Made by a program: the position numbers and the translations under genes. DNA of 27,015 bases from an uncultured Clostridia bacterium (GTDB taxonomy: Bacteria; Bacillota_A; Clostridia; TANB77; CAG-508): the NCBI GenBank assembly GCA_947624725.1, contig CANQLP010000012.1:1-27015 (forward strand), written 5' to 3'. A model generated the notes under the pieces. The model was not told where the DNA came from, did not search any database, and was given only the letters and a program-made list of their open reading frames with translations. Positions 8,957 to 19,359 of the stretch are shown piece by piece; the stretch's first letter is position 1, and the number at the start of each line of letters is the position of its first letter.

Positions 8957-10076
8957 ATGTTAAAATTTAATAAAAAAGAGGTAGATGGAAACTTTGGAAT
9001 TGTAAGGTTTGCAAATAGAAAATGTATAGCCTATTGCAAGCCAATTGCAAAATATGATGTATTAAATAACAAATGGAAAAAAGCAGATAAAACTAATAAG
9101 CAAAAGGCTTTATCTGTTGTAAAATATAATACAAAATTTGGTATAAAGAGAAAAGAAAGTAATACCAATTTTGATTATTTTATAGTAATGAACGGAATGA
9201 GAGCTGAAAATTATTCTAAATGTGGAAATGGCACTGGATGGGGAATGAATAATTTTCTGCAGGAAATAGATAAAATAGATGCAAAATTAAAAGTCGTAAG
9301 CATCTTAGTAGATAATGATGCTCCATTAGAAGAACAAGGTAAATTATTAGCAAGGTATATAAATAAAATCAAAATAAATGAAAAATGTGAAAAAATACAC
9401 ATCTTAGGTATTTCAAAATGTGGAACAATTATCGTATCTATGTTAAAATATCTAACAGATGTTAATTTAGATAAATTAAACTTAATAGCATATATGGCAC
9501 CATATCGAGGCACTATATTTGCTTCACCTACCTTATTTTATAAAAAAATAGATGAAAAACTAGAAAAAATAAGCGATAATATAGATACAAAGTTAAGCAC
9601 AAAAAATTTATCAAAGCTGAAAATACGGCTTTATGGATAGTATTAAAAAGATACATTGGGATAGCTTTAGTAAATCACATATGGATTATGATATATCAGA
9701 AATAAATAAAGAGGGTGTCCCAATAGAGCATAAAGATAGGTATGACAGAAATTTTTTAACTCATATGTTTGATGAATCAACCTTAGAAAAATTAAAAAAA
9801 GTAAATTTTACTAATATAACTACAAGCTGCACGAAGCAAACTTTAAATGATGCAATTACAGAACACAATGTAAATAAGGCAATACTATATATATTAAGTA
9901 AAGTAATATTTGATGAAGATGTATCAGATGGAATAGTAGCATTAAAATCGGCTAAATATATTGAAGACATTTGTAATAAAAAGAATATAAATATCAAAGT
10001 AAAAAGGATAGAAAATGGTCATCATGATGTAACAAGTGATATAAGGATAATAAAAGAAATAATAAAGATAAGATAA
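8957..10076 (+). CDS. Alpha/beta hydrolase-like protein, read through one CGGC quadruplet
   Basis: 372 aa after joining. A central ILGISKCGTII segment (Ser near residue 152) resembles the nucleophile elbow of lipase-type alpha/beta hydrolases. A later DGIVALKSA segment and the C-terminal ENGHHDVTSD resemble the acid and His regions of the triad. Conventional reading stops at 9640. At 9626, AAA ATA CGG CTT read as ATA + CGGC (Gly224) continues GFMDSIKKIHWDSFSKS to the TAA at 10076. The nucleophile is on one side of the site and the putative acid and His on the other, so an active enzyme needs both halves. AGGAG lies eight bases before the ATG. It is 12 bases upstream of nth and may share its transcript. 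The substrate is unknown and the family assignment is tentative. Confidence 0.6.
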
Positions 10077-10088
10077 GGATGTAGAAAT

Positions 10089-10712
10089 ATGAAAAGTAAA
10101 GAATTAGTAGAAATATTAAGAAAAACTTACCCAGATGCAAAATGCAGTTTGGACTTTGAAACTCCATTTGAAATGCTAATTGCAGTAATGCTTTCAGCAC
10201 AATGTACAGATGAAAGGGTAAATAAAACAACACCAAATATATTTAAAAAATATAATACTCCAAAAGATTTTGCAGATATTGATATAAAAGAATTAGAAGG
10301 ATTGATGCATCCTTGTGGATTTTATAAAAACAAAGCAAAGAATATAAAAGAATGTAGCAAAATGATATGTGAAAAATTTAATGGAGAAGTGCCAAGAACT
10401 ATGGAAGAACTGATGAGCTTACCAGGAGTTGGAAGAAAATCTGCAAATGTTGTAATGCTAGAAGCTTTCGGAGAGGCAAAAGGAATTGCAGTAGATACGC
10501 ATTGTAAAAGAATTGCAAATAAATTAGGATTAAGTAAAGAGACAGAGCCAGAAAAAATAGAACAAGATTTATTAAGAATATTTGATAAAGAGGATTATAA
10601 AGACATAAATCATTTATTTATCTGGCATGGAAGAAACACTTGCATTGCAAGAAATCCAAAATGTGAAGAGTGCGTTTTGAAGGAAATATGTGTAAGTTAT
10701 AAAAATAGCTAA
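10089..10712 (+). CDS. nth: Endonuclease III (DNA glycosylase/AP lyase)
   Basis: Removes oxidised pyrimidines in base excision repair and cleaves the abasic site. 207 aa. Helix-hairpin-helix LPGVGRKSANVV contains the catalytic Lys, followed by VDTH with the catalytic Asp. LSAQCTDERVN is near the start. The C-terminal [4Fe-4S] ligand set has the standard spacing CIARNPKCEECVLKEIC (C-x6-C-x2-C-x5-C). It has no in-frame CGG. TTC GGA (CGG out of phase) in EAFGEAKG is read normally. The start follows an AAGGATG ribosome binding site. Confidence 0.97.
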   Translation: MKSKELVEILRKTYPDAKCSLDFETPFEMLIAVMLSAQCTDERVNKTTPNIFKKYNTPKDFADIDIKELEGLMHPCGFYKNKAKNIKECSKMICEKFNGEVPRTMEELMSLPGVGRKSANVVMLEAFGEAKGIAVDTHCKRIANKLGLSKETEPEKIEQDLLRIFDKEDYKDINHLFIWHGRNTCIARNPKCEECVLKEICVSYKNS

Positions 10713-10740
10713 AGATTTTGTGTCTTTAGTTATTTTTTTA
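10709..10740 (+). terminator. Rho-independent terminator overlapping the nth stop
   Basis: A 7-bp stem CTAAAGA/TCTTTAG (10709-10715 with 10723-10729) is followed by TTATTTTTTTA. The stem overlaps the nth stop codon. Confidence 0.65.
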
Positions 10741-10776
10741 TGCCTTGTTTAATAAAATAGACTAGGAGGAATAATT

Positions 10777-11594
10777 ATGTATAGATCAAGAATTTTTATG
10801 AAAATATCAGGAATTATCATAGTTTTAATGATAGCAATTGTTTGGGCAAAATACAGTACAGTAGATGTTTCAGATAGTATACTTGCAAATGCAGGACTTT
10901 TAAGTAGAACTAAAATAAATTGGGGAGTAAAGCGTGGAAAAAATCACGAGCAGCCAGATCTTCGGTAAAACTAATATAAGTCTAATGGATAAATATGAAC
11001 GGAATATATATGGGAAATAAGGATAAAAAATATGTTTATCTTACATTTGATGCTGGGTATGAAGCGGGATATACGGAAAAAATCCTAGATACACTAAAAA
11101 AAGAAAATGTACAAGGCACATTTTTTATAACTGCGCATTATGCAAATTCTGCAAAAGAACTTGTAAAAAGAATGATTGATGAGGGGCATATTATAGGAAA
11201 TCATACTGTAAATCATAAAAGCTTGCCAGATGTAAAAGATAGTGTTTTACAAGATGAAGTAATGAAATTGCATCAAGCAATTTATGAAGAATTTGGCTAT
11301 GAAATGAAATATATGAGACCTCCAAAAGGTGAATATAGTGAGAATGTTTTATATATTACAAAAAATCTTGGCTATACAAATGTAATGTGGTCTTTGGCAT
11401 ATGACGATTGGGATGAGGCAAAACAGGGAAGAACGGAATATGCTAAAGGCAAAATACTTGAAAATATACATCCAGGAGCAGTTATCCTACTTCACTCAAC
11501 TTCAAAAGATAATAGTGAAATTTTAGGAGATGTAATTAAGGAAATAAAAAATATGGGATATGAATTTAAATCGATAGATGAGTTTGAAAGATAG
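10777..11594 (+). CDS. pdaA: PdaA-type polysaccharide deacetylase, read through two CGGN quadruplets
   Basis: NodB-fold deacetylase of the PdaA group, which makes muramic-delta-lactam in the spore cortex. An N-terminal signal anchor (residues ~8-24) is followed by WGVKRGKNHEQPDLG. Catalytic and metal motifs are LTFDAGYEAGYT, HTVNHKSL, RPPKGEYS and LLHS. Conventional reading stops at 10968, and the next frame opens only at 10995. At 10963, CTT CGG TAA becomes CTT + CGGT (Gly63). Then at 11000 GAA CGG AAT, which is in-frame only after the first shift, becomes GAA + CGGA (Gly75), giving DKYEGIYMGNKDKKYVYLTFD, as PdaA proteins read here. The result is 271 aa. Two sites 37 bases apart must both be shifted, which strongly constrains the rule. 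Confidence 0.85.
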
Positions 11595-11641
11595 AAAAAA
11601 AGCAAATCTTAAAACTTTTTACAAAAAATTTGTTTGTTCGC

Positions 11642-11670
11642 TTGTAATTTAATAAAACTTATAGTATAGT
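11642..11670 (+). promoter_or_regulatory. Promoter for the YhaO/YhaN-like operon
   Basis: TTGTAA (11642-11647), a 17-nt spacer and TATAGT (11665-11670) lie 80 bases before the ATG. An AGGAG site (TTTTAGGAGATGG) precedes the start codon. Confidence 0.5.
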
Positions 11671-11750
11671 ATAAATGAAATGCGTATTATACAATTATTT
11701 ACAGGAATTGTAAAGAGTTTTAAAAAATTAATTTTAGGAGATGGCAAAAA

Positions 11751-12819
11751 ATGAAATTTATACATATTGCAGATGTACATTTTGGAATCCCATTTACAAC
11801 CTTAAATGCAAAAGGACTTGCAGATAAAAGAAGGTTAGAACAGAGAAATAGTTTAAAAAAAGTTATAGATTATATAAGAGAAAATAATGTAGAATATTTA
11901 TTTATATGTGGAGATTTATATGAACAAGAATATATAGACTTAAGCACAATTCAATATATAAATAAATTATTTATGAGTATACCTGATACAAAAATATACA
12001 TAGTTCCAGCAAATCACGATCCATACATTAAAAACTCATACTATGCTACATTTGAATTTTCTGAAAATGTAAAAATATTTACAGAAAATATTGAAAAAAT
12101 AGAAAACCAAAATGTTTGCATATACGGTTTTGGATTTAATGATTTTTATTGTGAAGAAAATAAATATAAAGAACTTACAATAGAAAATAAAGAAAAGATA
12201 AATATATTACTTACACATTGTGATTTAGACGGAGCAGGAGAAAACGGTGCAAGATATAATCCAATACCTAAAACTTATTTAGAAGCTTTAGGATTTGATT
12301 ATGTGGCTTTAGGCCATATTCATAAACCAATGTATGATGGAAATATTGTATATCCAGGATCTCTTATTTCCTTTGGATTTGATGAACTTGGAAAACACCG
12401 GCATGATATTTGGAGAAATAGATAATCTTACAAAAAAATTAGAGACAAGCTTTATAGGAATAGACGAAAAAGAATTTATAGAGCAAGAATTAGATATAAC
12501 AGAAGTGTTATCACAGGAAGATTTAATACAAAAAATCGAAAACTTAGAAATTCCAGATAATAAATATGTAAAAATTGTTTTAGTTGGAAATAGAAAAATA
12601 GAAGTAGAAAAAAATAAAATTTTAAAAGAATTATCTAATTCAAATATTATAAAAATAAGTGATAAGACAACATTGGAAGTAAACTTAGAAGAAATTGCTA
12701 AAAAAGACAATTTAAAAGGAATATTTGTAAAGACATTGCTAGAGAAAAAAGAAGAAGAACCAGAAAATAAAGAAAAAATAGAAAGAGCAATAGAAATTGG
12801 ATTATCATGCTTTGATTAG
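11751..12819 (+). CDS. SbcD/Mre11-family DNA repair exonuclease (YhaO-like), one CGGC site
   Basis: A metallophosphoesterase with ordered metal-binding motifs: HIADVHFG at the start, CGDLYEQ, PANHDPY, LLTHCDLDG and LGHIHKP. This is the SbcD/Mre11/YhaO pattern. The partner ATPase is encoded immediately downstream, so the two probably form a DNA-end-processing complex. Conventional reading ends at 12425. At 12399, AAA CAC CGG CAT read as CAC + CGGC (Gly217) continues GMIFGEIDNLTKKLETSF to the TAG at 12819, 355 aa. The C-terminal half is the capping domain of this family. Operon with the next gene, 42 bases away. Confidence 0.85.
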
Positions 12820-12861
12820 TTTTGATTACTTTTCAAATTTAGAAAGGATGAGTAATAAAAT

Positions 12862-14710
12862 ATGCAAATAAAAAAGTTACAAATTAATAATTTTGGTAAG
12901 TTGAAGAATAAAAATATAGAATTAAAAAATGGGATAAATGTAGTATATGGAGAAAATGAAAGTGGAAAATCTACGCTGCTTGATTTTATAATTTCTATGT
13001 TTTATGGAATAAACAAAAATAAAGCTGGAAAAGAAATTTCAAATCTTGATAAATATACGCCTTGGGAAAGCACAGGAGAATTTTCAGGTAAAATAAATTA
13101 TGAGTTAGATGATCATGAAAGTTACGAAGTATATAGAAATTTTGAAAAGAAAAATCCACAAATTTTTGATAAAGATGCAAACGATATAAGTAAAAATTAT
13201 CCGATAGACAAGACATATGGAAATAGATTTTTTTATGAGCAAACTAAAGTAGATGAAGAATTATTTGGCATTACAAATATGATACATCAGCAAGAAGTAA
13301 AGCTAGATTCAAAGTCTAAAAATTCTTTAATTCAAAAGTTATCTAATATAATGCTTACAGGAGAAGATAATGTATCATATAAACAGATAATAAATAAATT
13401 AAATAAAAGACAAACAGAAGAAATAGGAACTTTAAAAAGTCCAACTAAACCATTATTTATAACAAATCAAAAAATTGAAAAATTAGAAGCAGAATATAAA
13501 GAAAAACAAAATTTGATTCCAACTAAATATAGTGTAGAAAAAGATATAGAAGATGATAAAAGGCAAATAGATATAGAAGAAAACAATTTTAAGGTAATGC
13601 AAGAAATTGAAAAAATGAATAATGCTTCAAAGATAGAAGAAGAAAAGATTAATGTATATATAAATTCTAAAGAAGAGATAGAGAAGAATAAAGAAAATTT
13701 AGAAGAAGGATTAAAGAATATAAAACAAAATCATGAAGAAAAAAAGAATTATAAAAAATTATATTTAATACCAATCTTATTTATTGTAGTCTCTATAGGC
13801 TTGTTTTTTGTAAAACCTTTGCTAAGTATTATAGGAATTGTAGGACTTATTGTTTCACTTATATTTGCAATAATGAAAAATACGCAGGAAAATAAAAAAT
13901 ATAGACATATGCAAGAAGAAAGAAGAAAAGCAAAGCAAGAATTACAAAATAAAATAGAATTTGCGAAAAATGAAATAGCATCAAAAGAAAGCATAATAAA
14001 CGAATTAAAAGAAAAAATAGAACAAGAAAAATATACATATCAAATACAATTGCAAGCAAAATATCCAAGTATAGATATAAAAGACATTCAAAATGCTTCA
14101 ATTTATGATAAACAAAATTATATAAATAACTTAAAGCTAGACTTAAACAAAAAGGAATTAGAAAAAGATAGGATTGAAAAAGAATTATCAAATTTAGCAG
14201 AAATAGAAGAAGAACTAGAAACACAAAGAGAGAATTTAAAAGAGCTTGTGGATTATAATGAAGCAATATCTATAGCAAAAGATGCATTAGATATTGCATA
14301 TAAAGAAATGAAGGAAAGCATAACTCCTAAATTTACAAAGGATTTATCAAGCACCATAAGCAATATAACAGGAGAAAAATATAAAAATGTAAAAGTAAAT
14401 GAAGAAAACGAGATTCTTCTAGAAAACACATCTCGGAAACTATGTAAATGCAAATTTTTTAAGCATTGGTACAATAGATCAAATATATATTTCACTTAGA
14501 ATATCTAGTATTGATGATTTAACACCTGAGAACATGCCAATATTCCTTGATGAAACATTTGCATACTTTGATAATAGTAGATTAGAAAATATATTAAACT
14601 TTTTAAATACAAAATATAAAGACAAGCAGATAATTATTTTAACTTGTACAAAAAGAGAAATAGAAATATTAGATAAATTAAAAATAGACTATAACAAAGT
14701 TGAAATGTAA
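12862..14710 (+). CDS. SbcC/YhaN-like AAA ATPase with membrane-spanning hairpin, one CGGA site
   Basis: Rad50/SbcC-type ATPase, 615 aa after joining. N-terminal NFGKLKNKNIELKNG and Walker A GENESGKST are followed by coiled coils and a two-helix hydrophobic segment near residue 300-335 (YLIPILFIVVSIGLFFVKP onward), which is typical of YhaN rather than SbcC. More coiled coil follows, then the signature LSIGTIDQIYISLRIS, Walker B IFLDETFAYFD and IIILTCTKRE. The signature and Walker B are present only after the shift: at 14434 ACA TCT CGG AAA must be TCT + CGGA (Gly525) to leave the frame ending at 14499 and continue to the TAA at 14710. Without it the ATPase site is absent. Confidence 0.85.
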
Positions 14711-14730
14711 GAGAAAAGCTTAAATCTCAA

Positions 14731-14759
14731 TTGACAATGGGGATAAAAGATTATATAAT
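14731..14759 (+). promoter_or_regulatory. Consensus sigma-A promoter for prfA
   Basis: TTGACA (14731-14736), exactly 17 bases, then TATAAT (14754-14759), 33 bases before the prfA start. GGAGG precedes the start codon. Confidence 0.85.
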
Positions 14760-14792
14760 AAGAACGGTAAAAAATATAATGGAGGACAAGTA

Positions 14793-15848
14793 ATGATTCA
14801 AAGATTAGAGGATGTTGAAAAAAGATATGAGGAGCTTACAGTAAAAATTAGTGATCCAGAAGAAATTGCAAATACTAGCTCTTGGCAAAAACTTATGAAG
14901 GAACACGCAGAAATTGCACCAATTGTAGAAAAATATAGAGAATATAAAAAATTAGAAAAAACAATAGAAGAAAATCAAGAACTTTTAAAAGATCCAGAGC
15001 TTAAAGAGCTTGCAGAAGCAGAGATAGAGGAAGCAAGAGAAAAGCTTCCAAAAGTAGAAGAAGAATTAAAAATTCTTTTAATTCCTAAAGATCCAGATGA
15101 TGATAAAAATATAATATGTGAAATAAGAGCAGGAGCTGGTGGAGAAGAAGCAGCTCTATTTGCTGGTACCTTATTTAGAATGTATTCTATGTATGCAGAA
15201 AAGAAGCATTGGAGCATAGATATTTTAAATGAAAACGAAACAGAACTTGGTGGATACAAAGAAATCACATTCATGGTAAATGGAAAGGGAGTATATAGTA
15301 GATTAAAATTTGAAAGTGGTGCACATAGAGTTCAAAGAGTTCCAGATACAGAAAGTAGTGGAAGGATTCATACATCAGCTGCAACAGTTGCAATACTTCC
15401 AGTAGTAGAAGATGTAGAAATAGATATAAATCCTGCTGATATTAAAATGGAAGTATATAGAGCATCAGGTGCAGGAGGACAACATGTAAATAAAACTTCA
15501 TCAGCAGTTAGATTAATACATGTTCCAACAGGAATTGTGGCAGAATGTCAAACAGAAAGATCTCAATTACAAAATAGAGAATATGCTATGAGATTATTAA
15601 AATCAAGACTTTATGAAATGGAAAAAACAAAACAAGATGAAAAACTTGCAAATGAAAGAAAATCACAAGTAGGTTCAGGAGATAGAAGTGAAAAAATAAG
15701 AACATATAATTATCCACAAGGTAGAATAACAGACCATAGAATAGGCTTAAGTATTTATCAAATGGAAAATTTCTTAAATGGAGATTTAGATGAAATGATA
15801 GATGCACTTATTACAGCAGATAGAGCAGAAAAATTAAAAGGAGAATAA
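14793..15848 (+). CDS. prfA: Peptide chain release factor 1
   Basis: RF1 terminates translation at UAA and UAG. 351 aa. It has GGQ in [18 protein letters not shown] and the stop-codon recognition region [18 protein letters not shown], with the PxT tripeptide of RF1 rather than the SPF of RF2. It has no in-frame CGG and no frameshift, so the termination factor itself does not depend on CGGN decoding. The +1 decoding elsewhere does not use an RF2-type stop-codon shift: the shift sites contain no stop codon in the decoding position. Confidence 0.97.
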   Translation: MIQRLEDVEKRYEELTVKISDPEEIANTSSWQKLMKEHAEIAPIVEKYREYKKLEKTIEENQELLKDPELKELAEAEIEEAREKLPKVEEELKILLIPKDPDDDKNIICEIRAGAGGEEAALFAGTLFRMYSMYAEKKHWSIDILNENETELGGYKEITFMVNGKGVYSRLKFESGAHRVQRVPDTESSGRIHTSAATVAILPVVEDVEIDINPADIKMEVYRASGAGGQHVNKTSSAVRLIHVPTGIVAECQTERSQLQNREYAMRLLKSRLYEMEKTKQDEKLANERKSQVGSGDRSEKIRTYNYPQGRITDHRIGLSIYQMENFLNGDLDEMIDALITADRAEKLKGE

Positions 15849-15882
15849 TAAAATATAAAATTATAAAAAGGGGCCTAAGTAT

Positions 15883-17792
15883 ATGAAGAAAAAAATATTA
15901 TATTTTACAGCTATGTGCTTAACTTTTATTTTTGCTATGTTTGTATTTCAAAGTACATCATTTGCAGGAACGCAAAAATTATTAGATGTAAATTATGATG
16001 TACAATTAAAAGAAGATGGAACAGCAGAGGTTACAGAAGATTGGAATATAAAAGTAAGTGAGACAAATACTCTATTTAAAACATTTGAACTAGACAGCTC
16101 AAAATATGGTGAAATTATAGATGTAAGTGTAGCAGAAATATCAGATTTGGGTGAAAAAATAGATTTTATTGACACAGGAAGTTATGCATATCATGTACAG
16201 AAGCGGTGGATTTTACGCATTAGAAACAAGTTCAGATGAATTTGAAATTGCTTGGGGAGTTGGGCTTGATAATTCAAGTGCTACAAAAAAATACCAAATA
16301 AAATATACAATAATGGATGCAGTAAAAAATTATAATGACTGCAGTGAATTTTATTGGCAGTTTATAGGAACGACAAATGGTATCCCTGCAAATAAAGTAA
16401 CGGGAACAATAAAATTACCAAGTAAGGTTCTAGACAAGCAAAATTTAAGAGTTTGGGCACATGGACCACTTCAAGGAAATATTAATATCAAAGATGAACA
16501 AACAGTAACATTTGACTTAGAAGATTTAAGAGTAGGAAATATGGTAGAAGTCAGAATAGTTACATTAGAAAATATATTTAATTCAAATCTAAATACTATA
16601 TCTAGAAATGCGTTTAACAATATCTTATCTCAAGAAGAAAAATGGGCAAATCAAGCAAATATAGAAAGACAAAGAGATAAAGCAGCTGTTATAATGATTA
16701 TTATAGGAATAATAGCTGAAATTGCAGTTATAGTATTTTTAATCATAAGATATTTTATAATAGTATCTAATCTTAAAACAGTAGAGCCAGAAGAAAAGTT
16801 TGATTATTTTAGAGACTTTCCAGATGAAGACGCATCAGCTCGGAGATGCAGCATATTTATATTATTTTGATAAGTTAAATGGATTTAAGAAAAATGTTTC
16901 AAAGGTAGTATCAGGAACAATTTTAAGTTTATCATTAAAGGATGCTATATCTTTTGAAAAAGGAGAAAAAGATAAGGTTTATATAAAGATAAATGATAAC
17001 TTCAATATTGGAAAACTTAAAAACGATGAAAAAAAGGTATATGATATATTAGTTAAGGTAAAAGATTCAGCTAAAACTAATGAAGACAATATGTTTGAAG
17101 TAAAAGACATAGAAAAATATGCAAAAAAGAATTATAGTGCATTTTTATCTAAAATAGATGACTTAGAATCAATTGCTAAAAAATCACAAATAGCAAAACA
17201 AAATTATGATGCTGAAACAGATAAAAAAGCAAGTAAATGGGAATCAAAAAGTACAACATACCTTATGATTGGTTTCTTTTGTTTCTGTGGACTTGCATTT
17301 GTTATTACTGCATTTCTTGTAATACCATTCTTACTATCTGCATTTTTATGTAATAGAATTGCTAAAAAGACAAGACAGCTAACACAAAGAGGTACAAACG
17401 AAAGAGAAAAATGGGTAGCACTTAAAAAATATATGGAAGACTTCTCATTACTAAATGAAAGAGAAGTTCCAGAACTTGTATTATGGGAAAAATATTTAGT
17501 ATATGCGACAGCATTTGGAATAGCAGACAAAGTTTTAGACCAGCTTAAGATAAGATATCCTGAAATAGCAGATGAAAATTATATGATAAGTCATGGATAC
17601 ATGCATCTTTACATGATAAACAATATTAACTTTGATAGAGCAATAGCATCTGGAATAAATAGAGCATATAGTTCTAGCTTATCACAAAGAGCTTCAAGTA
17701 ACTATTCTAGTGGTGGAGGATTCGGTGGAGGATTCTCTGGCGGTGGAGGCCGGTCGGACGGACGGTGGCCGGACGGAATGGGAGGAAGATAA
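15883..17792 (+). CDS. DUF2207 family membrane protein with Gly-rich tail, eight CGGN quadruplets
   Basis: 633 aa after decoding. A signal peptide (MKKKILYFTAMCLTFIFAMF onward, ending near FAG) precedes the extracellular DUF2207 beta domain. Then come a transmembrane helix (AAVIMIIIGIIAEIAVIVF), a cytoplasmic region, two more hydrophobic helices (MIGFFCFCGLAFVITAFLV onward) and a Gly-rich C-terminus. Breaks: at 16204, AAG CGG TGG becomes AAG + CGGT (Gly108), giving YHVQKGGFYALETSS. At 16841, GCT CGG AGA becomes GCT + CGGA (Gly320), giving DASAGDAAYLYYFDKL. Six more sites lie in the tail and cancel the frame. Conventional reading gives three pieces and an odd RSDGRWPDG end. The family is widespread and of unknown function, often near envelope genes. 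It follows prfA by 34 bases, probably in the same transcript. Confidence 0.85.
17751..17777 (+). other. Cluster of six CGGN quadruplets in the poly-Gly tail of the DUF2207 gene
   Basis: Reading forward in the decoded frame, the sequence splits without remainder into CGGT CGGA CGGA CGGT GGC CGGA CGGA followed by ATG GGA GGA AGA TAA. Each CGG becomes in-frame only because the previous one consumed four bases. All decode as Gly, so the tail becomes GGGG...MGGR, as in other DUF2207 proteins. Six extra bases equal two codons, so conventional annotation shows no break here, only an anomalous RSDGRWPDG. Confidence 0.75.
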
Positions 17793-17825
17793 AATTCTAG
17801 CTTTTTCTCATAGATTGACATAATA

Positions 17826-17854
17826 TTGACAAAAAAATATAAATTTGGTATAAT
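17826..17854 (+). promoter_or_regulatory. Consensus promoter for the 164-aa orphan gene
   Basis: TTGACA (17826-17831), a 17-nt spacer and TATAAT (17849-17854), followed by a 79-base leader and an AAGGAGG ribosome binding site. Confidence 0.8.
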
Positions 17855-17933
17855 ATAAATTGTAAAAATCGTAGCTATACGCAAATAGCAAGTATGTATC
17901 CTAAAAAATAATTTATTTTAAGGAGGAAAACAA

Positions 17934-18428
17934 ATGGGAGAGCTTCAAATTGTTGGACTGATATTTCTGGGTATTATCATAATTGTGGGTGGCGGTGCCT
18001 TATGTACGACTGCTTTGCAAGTAGATGATGACAAAGCGAAAGAACAATGGTACCGGGAAATAACTCACATAAGTGAAGCAGAAGGCGAGCTTATACGCCA
18101 AATCTTAAAGCAGCATAAGTTCCAATTATGCTACGCTAAATACGAATCTTATGATATGCCTAACATCAATGGTGCTAGCGTAGCCACGAATTTAGCATTA
18201 AAAGGTGCAGAGGAATTTGCAATTTTAAATGGTTATAGCAAAGATATAATTACTAAGCTTTACTATAACTATAACATGAATCACGGAAGAGTAAATGTTG
18301 TGAATAAGATTTATAGTGTGCACAACGAGCCGCATACAGATCTTTTGACTGGAGAAAAAGTCGGAAGCTATAACAGAAGAAGTCTTGAAAAAGTGCAGTA
18401 CAATATTGAATATTTCGTACTGCAGTAA
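17934..18428 (+). CDS. Hypothetical membrane-anchored protein with an in-frame CGG that does not fit the rule
   Basis: 164 aa. An N-terminal hydrophobic helix (IVGLIFLGIIIIVGGGALC) precedes a soluble domain (EAEGELIRQILKQHKFQLCY, LTGEKVGSYNRRSLEKVQ). I do not recognise the family. It has strong signals: consensus promoter, AAGGAGG and its own terminator. Codon use is less AT-rich than the neighbours (CGC, GGC, GCC, CGG appear), which suggests transfer. At 18054 the codon is CGG (Trp-Tyr-Arg-Glu). Here the zero frame stays open for another 124 codons. Quadruplet reading (CGGG) would give Gly-Lys-stop and a 42-residue membrane peptide. It could therefore be a recent import from a standard-code genome, a gene whose product is truncated in this host, or evidence that CGG is not always read as four bases. 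Confidence 0.7.
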   Translation: MGELQIVGLIFLGIIIIVGGGALCTTALQVDDDKAKEQWYREITHISEAEGELIRQILKQHKFQLCYAKYESYDMPNINGASVATNLALKGAEEFAILNGYSKDIITKLYYNYNMNHGRVNVVNKIYSVHNEPHTDLLTGEKVGSYNRRSLEKVQYNIEYFVLQ

Positions 18429-18443
18429 GGTAAGCAAGTTCTC

Positions 18444-18474
18444 AAAGAGTCCCTTAAATAGGGGCTCTTTTTTT
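18444..18474 (+). terminator. Rho-independent terminator after the orphan gene
   Basis: Stem AAAGAGTCCC (18444-18453) with GGGGCTCTTT (18461-18470), one G-T wobble and a 7-nt loop, followed by TTTT. Confidence 0.85.
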
Positions 18475-18575
18475 GTCATTTATTAATAGCAAAAATAAAG
18501 GAATATTTTTTGCAAAACAATAGTAATTTTAATTTATTTGTGATATACTTATTGAGAAATTAAGGAGTATACAAA

Positions 18576-19300
18576 ATGGGATTATTTGAATATAAAACAC
18601 ATATAAGATATCAAGATATAAATAAAGATAATGAATTATCAGATAAAGGCATATTAAACATTTTGCAAGAAGCTGCAAGTTGTCATTCAGAAGCAGTTCG
18701 GATACAGCGTAAATACAATGGATAAAACAGGTTACACATGGATGCTTTTATACTGGAAGATAAAAGTTATAGAAAGACCAAGTTGGAATACTGAAGTAAC
18801 TGTTAAAACATGGCCTAGAAAATTTGAAAAAGTATCATCATGGCGTGATTTTGAGGTATATGATGAAAAAAATAATTTAATTGTACTTGCAACAACTGAA
18901 TGGGTATTGATAAATATAGAAAACATGGGCATAGCAAAGATAACAGAAGATATGAAAGAAGGCTATGGCTTAGTTAATAAATCTGCATTTGAAGAAGATG
19001 TAAAAGCAAAAATGCAAGAAGATAGTGAATCAAATCTTGCATATGAGTATAAAGTAAGAAGAAGTGATATAGATTCAAATGGTCATGTAAATAATGTCGT
19101 ATATGTAGATTTAGCATATAATGCGATGCCAGAAGAAATAGCTTTAGATTTCCAAAATGTAGAAATATATTATAAAAAACAAGTCAAACTTCGGAGAAAC
19201 AGTAAGAGTATATTATTCTGAAAAAGATAATACTCATACAATTTGTATAAAAAGCGAAGATGATAAGAATTTGCATACAATACTAAAATTCTATGATTAA
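18576..19300 (+). CDS. Acyl-ACP thioesterase, read through two CGGA quadruplets
   Basis: Hydrolyses acyl-ACP to end fatty acid synthesis. 240 aa, two hot-dog domains. The first contains RYQDINKDNELSDKGILN and the aromatic TGYTWMLLYWKIKV; the second has RRSDIDSNGHVNNVVYVD with the conserved Asn and His. Start at 18576 after AAGGAG, eight bases away. The conventional ORF begins only at 18718, losing the N-terminus. At 18699, GTT CGG ATA becomes GTT + CGGA (Gly42), giving HSEAVGYSVNTMDKTGYTW. At 19192, CTT CGG AGA becomes CTT + CGGA (Gly206), giving KKQVKLGETVRVYYS and the C-terminus through the TAA at 19300. Both joins match the family. Confidence 0.88.
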
Positions 19301-19359
19301 TTTTGAAAATATTATAATAATTTTAATATTTAATTTGTTAAAGAAAAGGAGGAAAGACC

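Noticed and set aside
10963..10968. RF2-style programmed +1 shift, suggested by CTT CGG TAA resembling the prfB site
   Set aside because: Most sites have no stop codon in or next to the shift position, no internal Shine-Dalgarno spacing is shared, and the genes are unrelated. Only CGG is common.
17751..17777. Simple one-codon reassignment of CGG to another amino acid
   Set aside because: A triplet reassignment would keep the frame. Here the downstream protein is in the +1 frame at every informative site.
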